From contig PTKJ01000003.1 in the NCBI GenBank assembly GCA_002937675.1, forward strand, positions 1 to 36,016: DNA of 36,016 bases, read 5' to 3'. The notes under the pieces are model-generated. The model had not been told where the DNA came from, made no database searches, and was given only the letters and a program-made list of their open reading frames with translations. This document shows positions 1 to 8,945 of this stretch, one piece after another (the first letter of the stretch is position 1; each line of letters opens with the position of its first letter). The position numbers and the translations under genes are program-made. The stretch is from Alphaproteobacteria bacterium MarineAlpha9_Bin1 (GTDB lineage Bacteria > Pseudomonadota > Alphaproteobacteria > TMED109).

Positions 1-129
1 CTAAATCTCCATTCCTTACTTCAATTATTGATAAATTTAAATTATTCTCATCATAAAAATATATTAAATTTTCAAAGAAATATCTACTATAAGATAATTA
101 TATTTATTTTGTTAGTAAAAAGAAGAGTT

Positions 130-597
130 ATGACAAAAGATTTGATTTACTTCGAAGACCTTGAAATAGGTCACAAAATTAAGCTTGGCTCTATCAGCGT
201 GTCAAAGAAAGAAATTATTTCTTTTGCTAAAAAATTTGACCCTCAACCCTTTCATACAAATGAAATAAAGGCTAAAGAGTCTATTTTTGGGGGTTTATGC
301 GCCTCGGGATGGCATGCTTGTTCCCTTTTTATGAGAATTCTTTACGATGGATTCTTAATTAATAGTGCTGCTCTAGGCTCTCCGGGAATGGATGAAATTA
401 GATGGCTTAAACCTCTCAGGCCTGGAGAAACAATTACAGGGATAGGAGAAGTGGTGAAAAAAACGCCAAGTAAATCTAGGCCTGAAATTGGTAGCCTAGT
501 TATTAATTATGAAGTTTTTAATAAAAAAAATGAGCTAATTATGACTTTGGTGGGCATATCAATATTTAAAAAAAAATATTTAGGTAAAATTAAATAA
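130..597 (+). CDS. MaoC-like (R)-specific enoyl-CoA hydratase/dehydratase family protein
   Basis: Hot-dog fold motif FDPQPFHTNE followed by FGGLCASGWHACSLFMR; ORF track starts at 28 (TTG) but an internal ATG at 130 (MTKDLIYFEDLEIG) fits the family start better. Confidence 0.88.
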   Translation: MTKDLIYFEDLEIGHKIKLGSISVSKKEIISFAKKFDPQPFHTNEIKAKESIFGGLCASGWHACSLFMRILYDGFLINSAALGSPGMDEIRWLKPLRPGETITGIGEVVKKTPSKSRPEIGSLVINYEVFNKKNELIMTLVGISIFKKKYLGKIK

Positions 598-601
598 AAT
601 T

Positions 602-1528
602 ATGAATAATAATCTACAAAAATTTACTAACAAATATTTAACGGCAGATGGAAACCGCAGGGCTTTTATTAAAATGAAGGAACTTCGGACTTTGTGGTTT
701 AATACAGGTACTCTCTGTAATATAGAATGCGAAGGTTGTTATATAGAATCTAGCCCCAAGAACGATCAACTCTTATATATTAATCATTCAGAAATAAAAA
801 AATATTTGGATCAAATTTTTAAACTTAAATTGCGGGTTAAAAGTATAGGTTTTACAGGAGGGGAACCTTTTATGAATAAAGATATTATCAAAATATTAAA
901 AATCTGCTTGGATAAAAATTTTCAAGTTTTGGTCCTAACTAATGGTATGCAACCTATGCTTAACCGTTCAAGTGACTTAATTAGTTTGAGTAGATACTCC
1001 AAACTAACCATGAGAATTTCTCTAGATCATTATACCAGAATCAAACATGAATTAATTAGAGGCAAAAATACCTGGAACAAGACCGTAGAAGGAATAAATT
1101 TTTTAAATAATAACAATTTTAAAATAAATATAGCATCACGTCTTCTATGGAAAGATGAAAATGAGACTGAAATAAGAGTTGGTTTTAAAAATTTATTTAG
1201 AAAAATAAAACTTAATATTGATGCTTTAGATAGAAAACAGTTAGTACTCTTTCCTGAAATGGATAATAATTATGATATATCTGAAATCACTTCTTCTTGT
1301 TGGAATAAGTTGAACATAAATCGGGAAAACATTATGTGTTCTAATTCTCGTATGATAGTAAAAAGAAAACAAACGGGAAAAACTAGTATTGCGGCCTGTA
1401 CACTAATACCTTATGACTTAAACTTTGACCTAGGAAAAGACCTTTTGCGTTCTCATAAAAAAGTGTATTTAAATCATGTACATTGTGCTAAATTTTGTGT
1501 ACTTGGTGGAGGAAACTGCAAACAGTAG
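602..1528 (+). CDS. Radical SAM protein, uncharacterised family, with Cys-rich C-terminus
   Basis: CNIECEGC (CxxxCxxC) SAM [4Fe-4S] motif, GFTGGEPF motif, and C-terminal cysteines (SSCW, MCSNS, AACT, HCAKFCVLGGGNC) suggesting an auxiliary cluster. Confidence 0.88.
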   Translation: MNNNLQKFTNKYLTADGNRRAFIKMKELRTLWFNTGTLCNIECEGCYIESSPKNDQLLYINHSEIKKYLDQIFKLKLRVKSIGFTGGEPFMNKDIIKILKICLDKNFQVLVLTNGMQPMLNRSSDLISLSRYSKLTMRISLDHYTRIKHELIRGKNTWNKTVEGINFLNNNNFKINIASRLLWKDENETEIRVGFKNLFRKIKLNIDALDRKQLVLFPEMDNNYDISEITSSCWNKLNINRENIMCSNSRMIVKRKQTGKTSIAACTLIPYDLNFDLGKDLLRSHKKVYLNHVHCAKFCVLGGGNCKQ

Positions 1529-1573
1529 TAATAATTTTAAAAGATTAAAATAAATTAATGCCAGAGATATATA

Positions 1574-1993
1574 TTGTATTTTAAAGATAACAAAAAATTT
1601 CCTTACACCGAACTTACTAATAAAGTTCGTATAAGTGTAATAACAGAGTTTTTAGAGGAGCAATCAGATACCGATAATAATTTGTGGGTATGGGCATACC
1701 ATATTATGATTGAGAATAATAGACAAACGGCGGTTCAACTTTTGGAAAGATATTGGAAAATAATTGATGAAACAGGAAAAATTAAAGAAGTAGAAGGACC
1801 AGGAGTTATAGGTCTTCAGCCTTTAATTGAACCAGGTAACTACTTTGAATATAGCAGTGGAACCCCTCTTCCTACTTCTTCTGGTATTATGTCAGGAAGT
1901 TATAAAATGATTGACAAAAGTGGAAAATCATTTGAAGCAAAAATCCCTAAATTTTCATTGGATTTGCCATATAATAAAAAAATTATTAATTAA
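1574..1993 (+). CDS. apaG: ApaG family protein (DUF525)
   Basis: VRISVITEFLEEQSD...VWAYHIMIENN...LLERYWKIIDETGKIKEVEGPGVIGLQPLIEPG...YSSGTPLPTSSGIMSGSYKM matches ApaG; TTG start with weak AGAGA upstream. Confidence 0.93.
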   Translation: MYFKDNKKFPYTELTNKVRISVITEFLEEQSDTDNNLWVWAYHIMIENNRQTAVQLLERYWKIIDETGKIKEVEGPGVIGLQPLIEPGNYFEYSSGTPLPTSSGIMSGSYKMIDKSGKSFEAKIPKFSLDLPYNKKIIN

Positions 1994-2042
1994 TAAATAA
2001 TACAAACCATAGCTAATACTTTTTCATTCTTGGGACAAAATT

Positions 2043-3488
2043 ATGGAAATTAGATCGGTTTTTTACATTATTGGGATGCTTATATCTACCCTGGGATGTA
2101 CAATGGCTGTTCCAGGTATCATAGACTTAATAGCTAAAAATTCTGATTGGTCTGTTTTTGTTTCTACAGGATTGATAATATTTTTTTTAGGAATCACATT
2201 ATCCCTGGCCTTTAAAAATAAAAACCTACAAATTGGAACAAAAGAAACATTCTTGTTAACTTTTTTAGCATGGATTTTTCTATGTGGAATTTCAGCGCTT
2301 CCTTTCTATCTTTCAAGTGTTAATCTTAGTTATACAGATGCTTTTTTTGAAGCAACCAGTGGATTGACAACCGCAGGTTCTACTGTGCTAGTTGATATTG
2401 AAGACGCAACCTCTGGAACTTTGATCTGGCGTTCTATTTTGCAATGGCTGGGTGGGATTGGAATAATTGTTATGGCTGTCGCTGCATTACCACTACTTCA
2501 CATTAGTGGCTTACAAATATTTTTTTCTGAACAAACAGAACGCCCAGATAAAATAAAAGAAAGAGTTAAAAATATCGCTAGTTCAATCATATTAGTTTAT
2601 TTATTTTTAACTATTACTTGGACTATAATGTTAAATATTGCAGGCATGTCTTTATTTGATTCCATTTGCCATGCTATGACAACCATAGCTACTGGAGGAT
2701 TTTCAACTAAGAACGGATCTATAGGTCATTTCCAAAATATTTACATAGAAATAATAATAATTTTTGGTATGATCTTAGCAAGTTTGCCTTTTATACTTTA
2801 TATCAAAAAAATCAGTAACAACAAAATTTCTATTCTGCAAGATCAACAAGTAAGACTATTTTTAATCCTCATTTTAGTCTCAATAACTATTATCGCTCTC
2901 TGGTTAAATATTACTAAAGATCTTCCTTTAATAACTGCTATCAGATTATCAAGTTTTAATGCAATTTCTATAATGACTGGGACTGGTTATTCCACGGTAG
3001 ACTTTACTTTATGGGGCAGTTTCACAACAAGTTTTTTATTCATTTTAATGTTTATTGGAGGTTGTACCGGATCAACTACAGGCGGACTAAAAATTTTTCG
3101 TATATTAATCATAGGCAAAATTATATTTCAGCAAATTAAAAAAATAATTAGACCTCATCAAGTTATAAAGATTACCTATTCTAAAGCTTCTATAGATGAA
3201 AGAACTACTTTATCAATTTTAGCTTTAAGTTTTCTATTTCTTATATCCACATTTATAATTACAGCACTTCTTTGCATGACAGGGCTGGATACCACTACTG
3301 CTTTAAGTGCAGCGGCTACTGCACTAGCAGTTGTTGGTCCTGGTTTGACAACAGAAATTGGCCCAACAGGAAATTTTAGCTCATTATCTGATCAGGCAAA
3401 ATGGATTTTGGCAATTAGTATGATTATAGGACGAATAGAATTTTTTGCTCTTATGGTTCTTTTACTGCCTTCTTTTTGGAAGAGATAA
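2043..3488 (+). CDS. trkH: TrkH family potassium uptake protein
   Basis: Multi-TM protein with pore-loop segments ATSGLTTAGSTV, MTTIATGGFSTKNGSIG, GCTGSTTGGLKIFR typical of TrkH/KtrB. Confidence 0.93.
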   Translation: MEIRSVFYIIGMLISTLGCTMAVPGIIDLIAKNSDWSVFVSTGLIIFFLGITLSLAFKNKNLQIGTKETFLLTFLAWIFLCGISALPFYLSSVNLSYTDAFFEATSGLTTAGSTVLVDIEDATSGTLIWRSILQWLGGIGIIVMAVAALPLLHISGLQIFFSEQTERPDKIKERVKNIASSIILVYLFLTITWTIMLNIAGMSLFDSICHAMTTIATGGFSTKNGSIGHFQNIYIEIIIIFGMILASLPFILYIKKISNNKISILQDQQVRLFLILILVSITIIALWLNITKDLPLITAIRLSSFNAISIMTGTGYSTVDFTLWGSFTTSFLFILMFIGGCTGSTTGGLKIFRILIIGKIIFQQIKKIIRPHQVIKITYSKASIDERTTLSILALSFLFLISTFIITALLCMTGLDTTTALSAAATALAVVGPGLTTEIGPTGNFSSLSDQAKWILAISMIIGRIEFFALMVLLLPSFWKR

Positions 3489-3499
3489 CAAATCCTTAT

Positions 3500-3775
3500 A
3501 TATCTATAAATTGTAGTAATGCTGTTGATTCATATAGACTTTTTTTCTATACCTTTAAATTTATTGTTTTTTCCTAGTTGGATAAAAAATTTTCTAATAT
3601 TTTCTTCTTTTTCAGAAATGGTTCCATTAATTCCTTCATTAGCAACTAATATAGTTTCCAAGAGATTACATTTTTAACAAATTTTTTTCAAATTTGATTG
3701 AAATTCTGGTAAGTCAATTATTTTCACGAAATGATAAAAGCCTGCAATACAATAAATTATATTCTATAATTCATT
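3500..3775 (-). pseudogene. trhO: Remnant of trhO (tRNA uridine(34) hydroxylase, YceA/rhodanese family), N-terminal part only
   Basis: Reverse-complement reading gives I-Y-C-I-A-G-F-Y-H-F-V-K-I-I-D-L-P-E-F-Q-S-N-L-K-K-I-C-*-K-C-N-L-L-E-T-I-L-V-A-N-E-G-I-N-G-T-I-S-E-K-E-E-N-I-R-K-F-F, with the LVANEGINGTI signature of TrhO, one in-frame TAA, an apparent frameshift at each end, and no C-terminal catalytic domain. Confidence 0.75.
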
Positions 3776-3807
3776 AATTTTTTTTTCATGTTTTCTTTCA
3801 TCAAATT

Positions 3808-4497
3808 TTACATTTCATTTAATATTTTATCTATTTGTTCTGGTAAAGCTTTTTCTCTAAAAAGAAATGGATAGATAGGAATGTCAGTACTATGATCGAA
3901 TATGGAATACCCAGTCTCTGTAAGCATTGAGGGGTGTGACTTTCTTGATTCTTGGTTTACAATGATACAATTAATTTTTATGTTATTTTTTTTTAAAACA
4001 TCTATTGCGGTAAGAGTATGACTTATACTACCAAGATAACTTCTGGTTATGAAAATAACAGGAATATCTAGTTTGTTTATAAGGTCCAGAATAGTCTTTT
4101 TCTTATTTATAGGACACATTATTCCTCCTACTCCTTCTATTAAAAGTGTTTGCTTGTTGTTTTTAGCTTTTATTATTTGATTTCTGCAGAAATTTAATAG
4201 TTCAGTAAAGACAATACTTTTTTTCTTCTCTGACCTTGCTGCAATATCTGGCGCTAGTGGCAAACTGTATCTCCATGGAGAGATGTCGTTTATGTTTTTT
4301 TTACTTTGCTTTTTCTTTAGCGCTTTGAGTAAAATACCAGTATCTGAGTTCAATATTTCTTTTTTATTAAATCCGCTGATTATAGGTTTTATTGCGTTTA
4401 TATTTTTCTTAAGACTAAAGAATCTCGCTATAATCTCTTTAGCAATATAAGTTTTTCCTACATCAGTTCCGGAACCAGTAATGAAAAAAGAACTCAT
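3808..4497 (-). CDS. bioD: Dethiobiotin synthetase
   Basis: N-terminal FFITGSGTDVGKTYIAK P-loop, EGVGGIMCPI motif; directly follows bioF. Confidence 0.93.
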   Translation of the reverse strand: MSSFFITGSGTDVGKTYIAKEIIARFFSLKKNINAIKPIISGFNKKEILNSDTGILLKALKKKQSKKNINDISPWRYSLPLAPDIAARSEKKKSIVFTELLNFCRNQIIKAKNNKQTLLIEGVGGIMCPINKKKTILDLINKLDIPVIFITRSYLGSISHTLTAIDVLKKNNIKINCIIVNQESRKSHPSMLTETGYSIFDHSTDIPIYPFLFREKALPEQIDKILNEM

Positions 4498-4518
4498 TTA
4501 TACACCCTAGTTATTTAA

Positions 4519-5697
4519 TTATAGAAGAGTTTTTGTAATGTTTTTTACTATATTTGCCAGCTTTATTATATCATTTTTTTTATGATTTGCACAAAATGTA
4601 AACCTTAACCTAGAAGTTTCAAGAGGGACAGTGGGTGGCCTGATGGCTCCTACATAAAACCCCTCTTTTTCTAAGAGTTTTGAGGCCTTTATAGTTTTTT
4701 GTTCAGTTCCGAGTATTAATGTGACTATAGAAGATTGAGGAGGAGCGAGCAGAGCTTTTTCACAAAAAAGCGAAGCATTCATTAAAGGTTTTTTTACTAG
4801 ATTTTTATCACTTCTAATTATATTTATAGCGGCGATAGAAGCAGCCACACATGAAGGAGGTAATCCTGTAGTGTAAATTAAAGTTCTAGCTTTATTATGT
4901 ATAAGTTTATTTACAATTTTGGGGGAAACAGTAAAGCCTCCGTAGCTTCCTACAGCTTTTGAAAGAGTCCCTATTTGAATAAATATTTCTGGTATTGGTT
5001 TAAGATCATATTGAGATCCTCTTCCTTTTCCTAAAACTCCAAAACCATGAGCATCATCTAAAATTATTGACGCATTAAACTTTTCAGCAATAAATGATAT
5101 TTCTTTAAGATTTGCTTTATCACCATCCATACTAAATACTCCTTCGGTCAAGATAAAACACGAGTTATATCTGTTCCTGTGTTTTTTACATATATTTTCA
5201 ACATGATTTACATCATTATGCTTAAATTTGAAACTCTTAGCTTTCGATAACTTTATTCCTAAATTTGTTGAAGCATGACTTAATTCATCGTAAATAATCA
5301 AATCATCTTTAGAGGAAACTGCTGGAATTACTCCGGTATTGGTAAGAAAACCACTTCCAAAAACACAAGTGGATTCAACATTTTTAAATTTGGTAATGAG
5401 GTTTTCAAGTTCATTGTATAAAGGATGATTGCCAGATACCAATCTAGATGCTCCTGCTCCTGTGCCATATTCTTTTAAAGCTTGAATACTAGCAGAAATA
5501 ATGGTCTTATTTTGTGACAATCCTAAATAATCATTACAGCTGAATGATATGAGTTCTTTTCCATTTCTAAATATTTTGGAATTAGAATAGCGATGACTCT
5601 TAATCAAATTACGAAATTGTGAATTATGTTTTATTTTTTTTATTTCTTTAGAGAAATAAAGATTATTATTATTTTTTATAAAATTTTTCTTGCTCAT
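4519..5697 (-). CDS. bioF: 8-amino-7-oxononanoate synthase
   Basis: AONS/PLP fold: FSCNDYLGLSQN, GTGAGASRLVSGNHPLYNELE, DDAHGFGVLGKGRG, GTLSKAVGSYGG. Confidence 0.95.
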   Translation of the reverse strand: MSKKNFIKNNNNLYFSKEIKKIKHNSQFRNLIKSHRYSNSKIFRNGKELISFSCNDYLGLSQNKTIISASIQALKEYGTGAGASRLVSGNHPLYNELENLITKFKNVESTCVFGSGFLTNTGVIPAVSSKDDLIIYDELSHASTNLGIKLSKAKSFKFKHNDVNHVENICKKHRNRYNSCFILTEGVFSMDGDKANLKEISFIAEKFNASIILDDAHGFGVLGKGRGSQYDLKPIPEIFIQIGTLSKAVGSYGGFTVSPKIVNKLIHNKARTLIYTTGLPPSCVAASIAAINIIRSDKNLVKKPLMNASLFCEKALLAPPQSSIVTLILGTEQKTIKASKLLEKEGFYVGAIRPPTVPLETSRLRFTFCANHKKNDIIKLANIVKNITKTLL

Positions 5698-5723
5698 TAA
5701 TTTTCAATTATTATTATTCATTC

Positions 5724-6716
5724 ATGATTAATAAAAAAACTAGTTTTAAGAATACTATAAGACACAATTGGGATATAGAAGAATCTATAGCTTTAATAAG
5801 CAAGCCAATATTGGAACTGGTTTATGAAGCACAGACCTTACATAGATTATATTTCAAAAAAAATAAAATTCAAATGAGTAAGCTGTTGAGTATAAAGACG
5901 GGATCCTGTCCTGAAGATTGTGCTTATTGTCCTCAAAGTGCTCATTACAATGTAGAACTGAAACAAGAGCCTTTAATGTCTCTTGAGAAAGTTAAAAAAG
6001 CGGCTCAAAAAGCATATTCAGAAGGGGCAACTAGATTCTGTCTGGGAGCTGCTTGGAGAGGACCTACTGATAAAGACTTAGATAAAGTGTGTGAAATGGT
6101 TGCAGAAGTAAAAGCACTCGGCATGGAAAGTTGCGTAACTTTAGGATTGCTGAAAGATGGACAAGCTGAAAAATTAGCAAAAGCTGGATTAGATTATTAT
6201 AATCATAATATAGATTCTTCGGAGGAGTATTATGGTTCTATTATTTCCACCAGAAATTTTCAAGATAGATTGGATACTTTACGTCGAGTCAGACAATCAG
6301 GTTTAAAGGTTTGCTGTGGAGGAATTGTAGGTATGAGAGAAAGTAGAGAGGACAGAGCTGACATGCTTAGGACACTTGCTAATTTGGATAAGCACCCAGA
6401 AAGTGTTCCTATTAACTTGTTAATAAAAATACCTGGCACACCTCTGGAGAAAGTTGACGACTTGAATCCCATAGAATTAGTTAGGGTTATTGCTGCGGCG
6501 AAAATAATGATGCCGAAGTCTACAGTTAGATTATCAGCTGGGCGGGCCAGTATGTCCACTTCCACACAAACTTTGTGTTTTATGGCCGGAGCAAGTTCCA
6601 TATTTATGGGGGATGTTTTGTTGACAGCAGAAAATTCGGGTGACGATGAAGATAAAAAAATGTTTCAGCAATTGGGATTGGTTTCTGAAAAAAATATAGA
6701 GATCAAAAAACTTTGA
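5724..6716 (+). CDS. bioB: Biotin synthase
   Basis: SIKTGSCPEDCAYCPQSAHYN radical SAM signature, ESCVTLGLL, YYNHNIDSSEEYY, SAGRASMS. Confidence 0.97.
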   Translation: MINKKTSFKNTIRHNWDIEESIALISKPILELVYEAQTLHRLYFKKNKIQMSKLLSIKTGSCPEDCAYCPQSAHYNVELKQEPLMSLEKVKKAAQKAYSEGATRFCLGAAWRGPTDKDLDKVCEMVAEVKALGMESCVTLGLLKDGQAEKLAKAGLDYYNHNIDSSEEYYGSIISTRNFQDRLDTLRRVRQSGLKVCCGGIVGMRESREDRADMLRTLANLDKHPESVPINLLIKIPGTPLEKVDDLNPIELVRVIAAAKIMMPKSTVRLSAGRASMSTSTQTLCFMAGASSIFMGDVLLTAENSGDDEDKKMFQQLGLVSEKNIEIKKL

Positions 6717-7984
6717 TCAGTCCACATCCAAATATTTGGTTTCCTTATGCACAAATGCAAAATCTTCAGTATATTCCGAAGGCTGTAAAAACATCAGGAT
6801 CAAAAATATATTTAGAAAATAATCAAGTTTTAATTGATGGTATTTCTTCTTGGTGGACCGCCTGTCACGGCTATAATAATCAAACAATCGTAAAATCTAT
6901 AATAGATCAAGCCAAAAAAATGCCTCATATAATGTTTGGTGGTTTTTCTCATTTCCCGGCGGAAGAGTTGACAGATAATTTACTTAGTATTTTGTCAAAT
7001 AAGTATAAACATATTTTTTATGTGGATTCAGGTTCTGTAGGTATAGAAGTTAGCATGAAAATGGCTGTTCAATTCTGGCTCAATATAGGAATTAAAGGAA
7101 AGAATAAATTTATTAGCTTTAAAAATGCATATCACGGTGACACCCTTGGGGCAATGTCGGTATGCGATCTTGAAGAAGGCATGCATTCATTATTTAAAGG
7201 ATACATTTCTAAACAATTACTGGCTGAAATTCCTAGCACGATGTTACTAAAAGAAAAATTTGAGAAATTTGTCATTAGGCATAAATCTAAGGTTGCTGCA
7301 ATTATTCTAGAACCTCTTGTGCAATGTGCTGGGGGCATGAAAATGCATTCAGCAGATGTTGTAACTTATATCTCAAGAATTGCAAAAAAACATAAAATAT
7401 TGTTTATATTAGACGAAATAGCTACAGGTTTTGGTAGAACTGGAACAATGTTTGCATATGAACAGACATACGTTAGGTCAGATATTCTTTGTTTGGGCAA
7501 AGCTTTAACTGGGGGTACAATGTCATTAGCAGCAGTAGTGGCGTCCTCTGAAATCTATAAAGCTTTTTTAAGTTCTGATTTTTCTAAAGCTTTGATGCAT
7601 GGGCCCACTTATATGGCTAATCCACTCGCTTGTGCAGCGGCTAATGCATCAATAAAAATTTTTAAAAATGAACCACGTCTAGATCAGGTATTGAATATAG
7701 AAAAACTAATTAAGGCTAGGGTCAATATATATAGAAAATTACCTGGTGTCGTAGACGTAAGAGTTAAGGGAGCAGTTGGAGTGATTCAGCTCGAAAAAAT
7801 TGCTGATTTAAATTGGTTAAGAAATAGATTTATAGAAAAAGGTGTATGGATCAGACCTTTTTTAGACGTTATTTATATAATGCCTTGTTTTACAATTAAA
7901 GATCATGAAATCAATAGACTTCTTGATGCTATCGAGGAAATTATTCCTGAATGGGCAGATAAATTTTATAAGGCAAAAAAGTAG
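6713..7984 (+). CDS. bioA: Adenosylmethionine--8-amino-7-oxononanoate transaminase
   Basis: IWFPYAQMQ, DGISSWWTACHGYNN, DEIATGFGRTGTMFA, LCLGKALTGGTMSLAA; TTG start overlapping bioB stop (TTGA). Confidence 0.95.
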   Translation: MISPHPNIWFPYAQMQNLQYIPKAVKTSGSKIYLENNQVLIDGISSWWTACHGYNNQTIVKSIIDQAKKMPHIMFGGFSHFPAEELTDNLLSILSNKYKHIFYVDSGSVGIEVSMKMAVQFWLNIGIKGKNKFISFKNAYHGDTLGAMSVCDLEEGMHSLFKGYISKQLLAEIPSTMLLKEKFEKFVIRHKSKVAAIILEPLVQCAGGMKMHSADVVTYISRIAKKHKILFILDEIATGFGRTGTMFAYEQTYVRSDILCLGKALTGGTMSLAAVVASSEIYKAFLSSDFSKALMHGPTYMANPLACAAANASIKIFKNEPRLDQVLNIEKLIKARVNIYRKLPGVVDVRVKGAVGVIQLEKIADLNWLRNRFIEKGVWIRPFLDVIYIMPCFTIKDHEINRLLDAIEEIIPEWADKFYKAKK

Positions 7985-8202
7985 AGCAATATGTATGGAT
8001 TACCCATTTGGTATTTAAACCAGAAATTCGTATGGTTCATGGCTTAATGATTAGTGGAGATCCTAGAACTGGAAAATCTTTCTTTGCTTTATTAAATATT
8101 TTGTATCTGTTTTATTTCCCATGTAAAATATATAACATCAAAAATATAAGGTATCCAACGAAAGTGACCAACGTATATATAAAATACAGTAAGTTTATCT
8201 AG
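7972..8202 (+). pseudogene. Fragment of phage/plasmid-type primase-helicase (D5/DUF5906-like NTPase), Walker A region only
   Basis: Frame open from 7972 reads GKKVEQYVWITHLVFKPEIRMVHGLMISGDPRTGKSFFALLN, resembling the W-x-A-H-x-V...P...hGLxIxGxpGTGKSfF helicase core of D5-like primase-helicases; no start beyond a TTG and no remainder of the protein. Confidence 0.55.
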
Positions 8203-8264
8203 GAATACTGCATATCCTAGAGTTTGTTTGACACTTATTACTTCCTTTTTGGAAACGTTGATTA

Positions 8265-8945
8265 TTATGGATTAATTTTAGATTCTAATTTTTTTATAAA
8301 CTCTTTTTTTTTTAATCCGCCTCTAATTGGATAATAAAATAACACCTCTATATTTCCAGGTCTTTTAATAAAACCATTTATATCCCATTCTCTCCCAGAA
8401 CTTACATAAACTGGAATTATAGAAGCATTTGTATATTTATATATTGCAAAAATTCCGGACTGTATACTTTGTTTGCTTCCCGATTCTATCCTAGTTCCAT
8501 GTGGAAAAATTATTAATTTATTATTCATCAATAGTTTTTTTTCTATTTTCCCTAACATTTCTCTGAGAGTATTAGCTCCTCCCATTCTATTTATTACTAT
8601 ATGTCCACACCTAACAGCAAACCATCCATAAATAGGTATTATTTTTAACTCACTTTTCATAACATACTTGGCATCAGTGAAATAATCTAAAAACAAAATT
8701 GTATCTAAGGCTGATTCATGTCTTACAGCAAAAATGTTATTTTCTTTTCCAAATTTCTCATATCCTTTATAATCAATATTTATTTTGCATATAATTTTAA
8801 GGTAAAAAATTGTTAATCTTGCCCAAATCGAGGATAGTCTTACACTTGCTTTTTCAGATAATATTAAAGGAAAAAAAATTATTCCAAGTAACAGAGTTGT
8901 AAAAATAAACAAAAAGTTAAATATTAGGGATCTAACAAATATCAA
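8265..8945 (-). CDS. 1-acyl-sn-glycerol-3-phosphate acyltransferase (PlsC family)
   Basis: HESALDT (HxxxxD) motif, MKSELKIIPIYGW, FPHGTR motif. Confidence 0.9.
   Translation of the reverse strand: MIFVRSLIFNFLFIFTTLLLGIIFFPLILSEKASVRLSSIWARLTIFYLKIICKINIDYKGYEKFGKENNIFAVRHESALDTILFLDYFTDAKYVMKSELKIIPIYGWFAVRCGHIVINRMGGANTLREMLGKIEKKLLMNNKLIIFPHGTRIESGSKQSIQSGIFAIYKYTNASIIPVYVSSGREWDINGFIKRPGNIEVLFYYPIRGGLKKKEFIKKLESKINP

Noticed and set aside
1-115. Open minus-strand frame at the left edge reading LSYSRYFFENLIYFYDENNLNLSIIEVRNGDL
   Set aside because: No start codon visible, only about 30 residues before the window edge, and no recognisable family; cannot be supported.
6260-6601. 113-aa minus-strand ORF antisense to bioB
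   Set aside because: Fully inside the well-supported bioB gene on the opposite strand with no recognisable domain; a shadow ORF.
7132-7338. 68-aa minus-strand ORF inside bioA
   Set aside because: Shadow of the bioA coding frame; no domain similarity.
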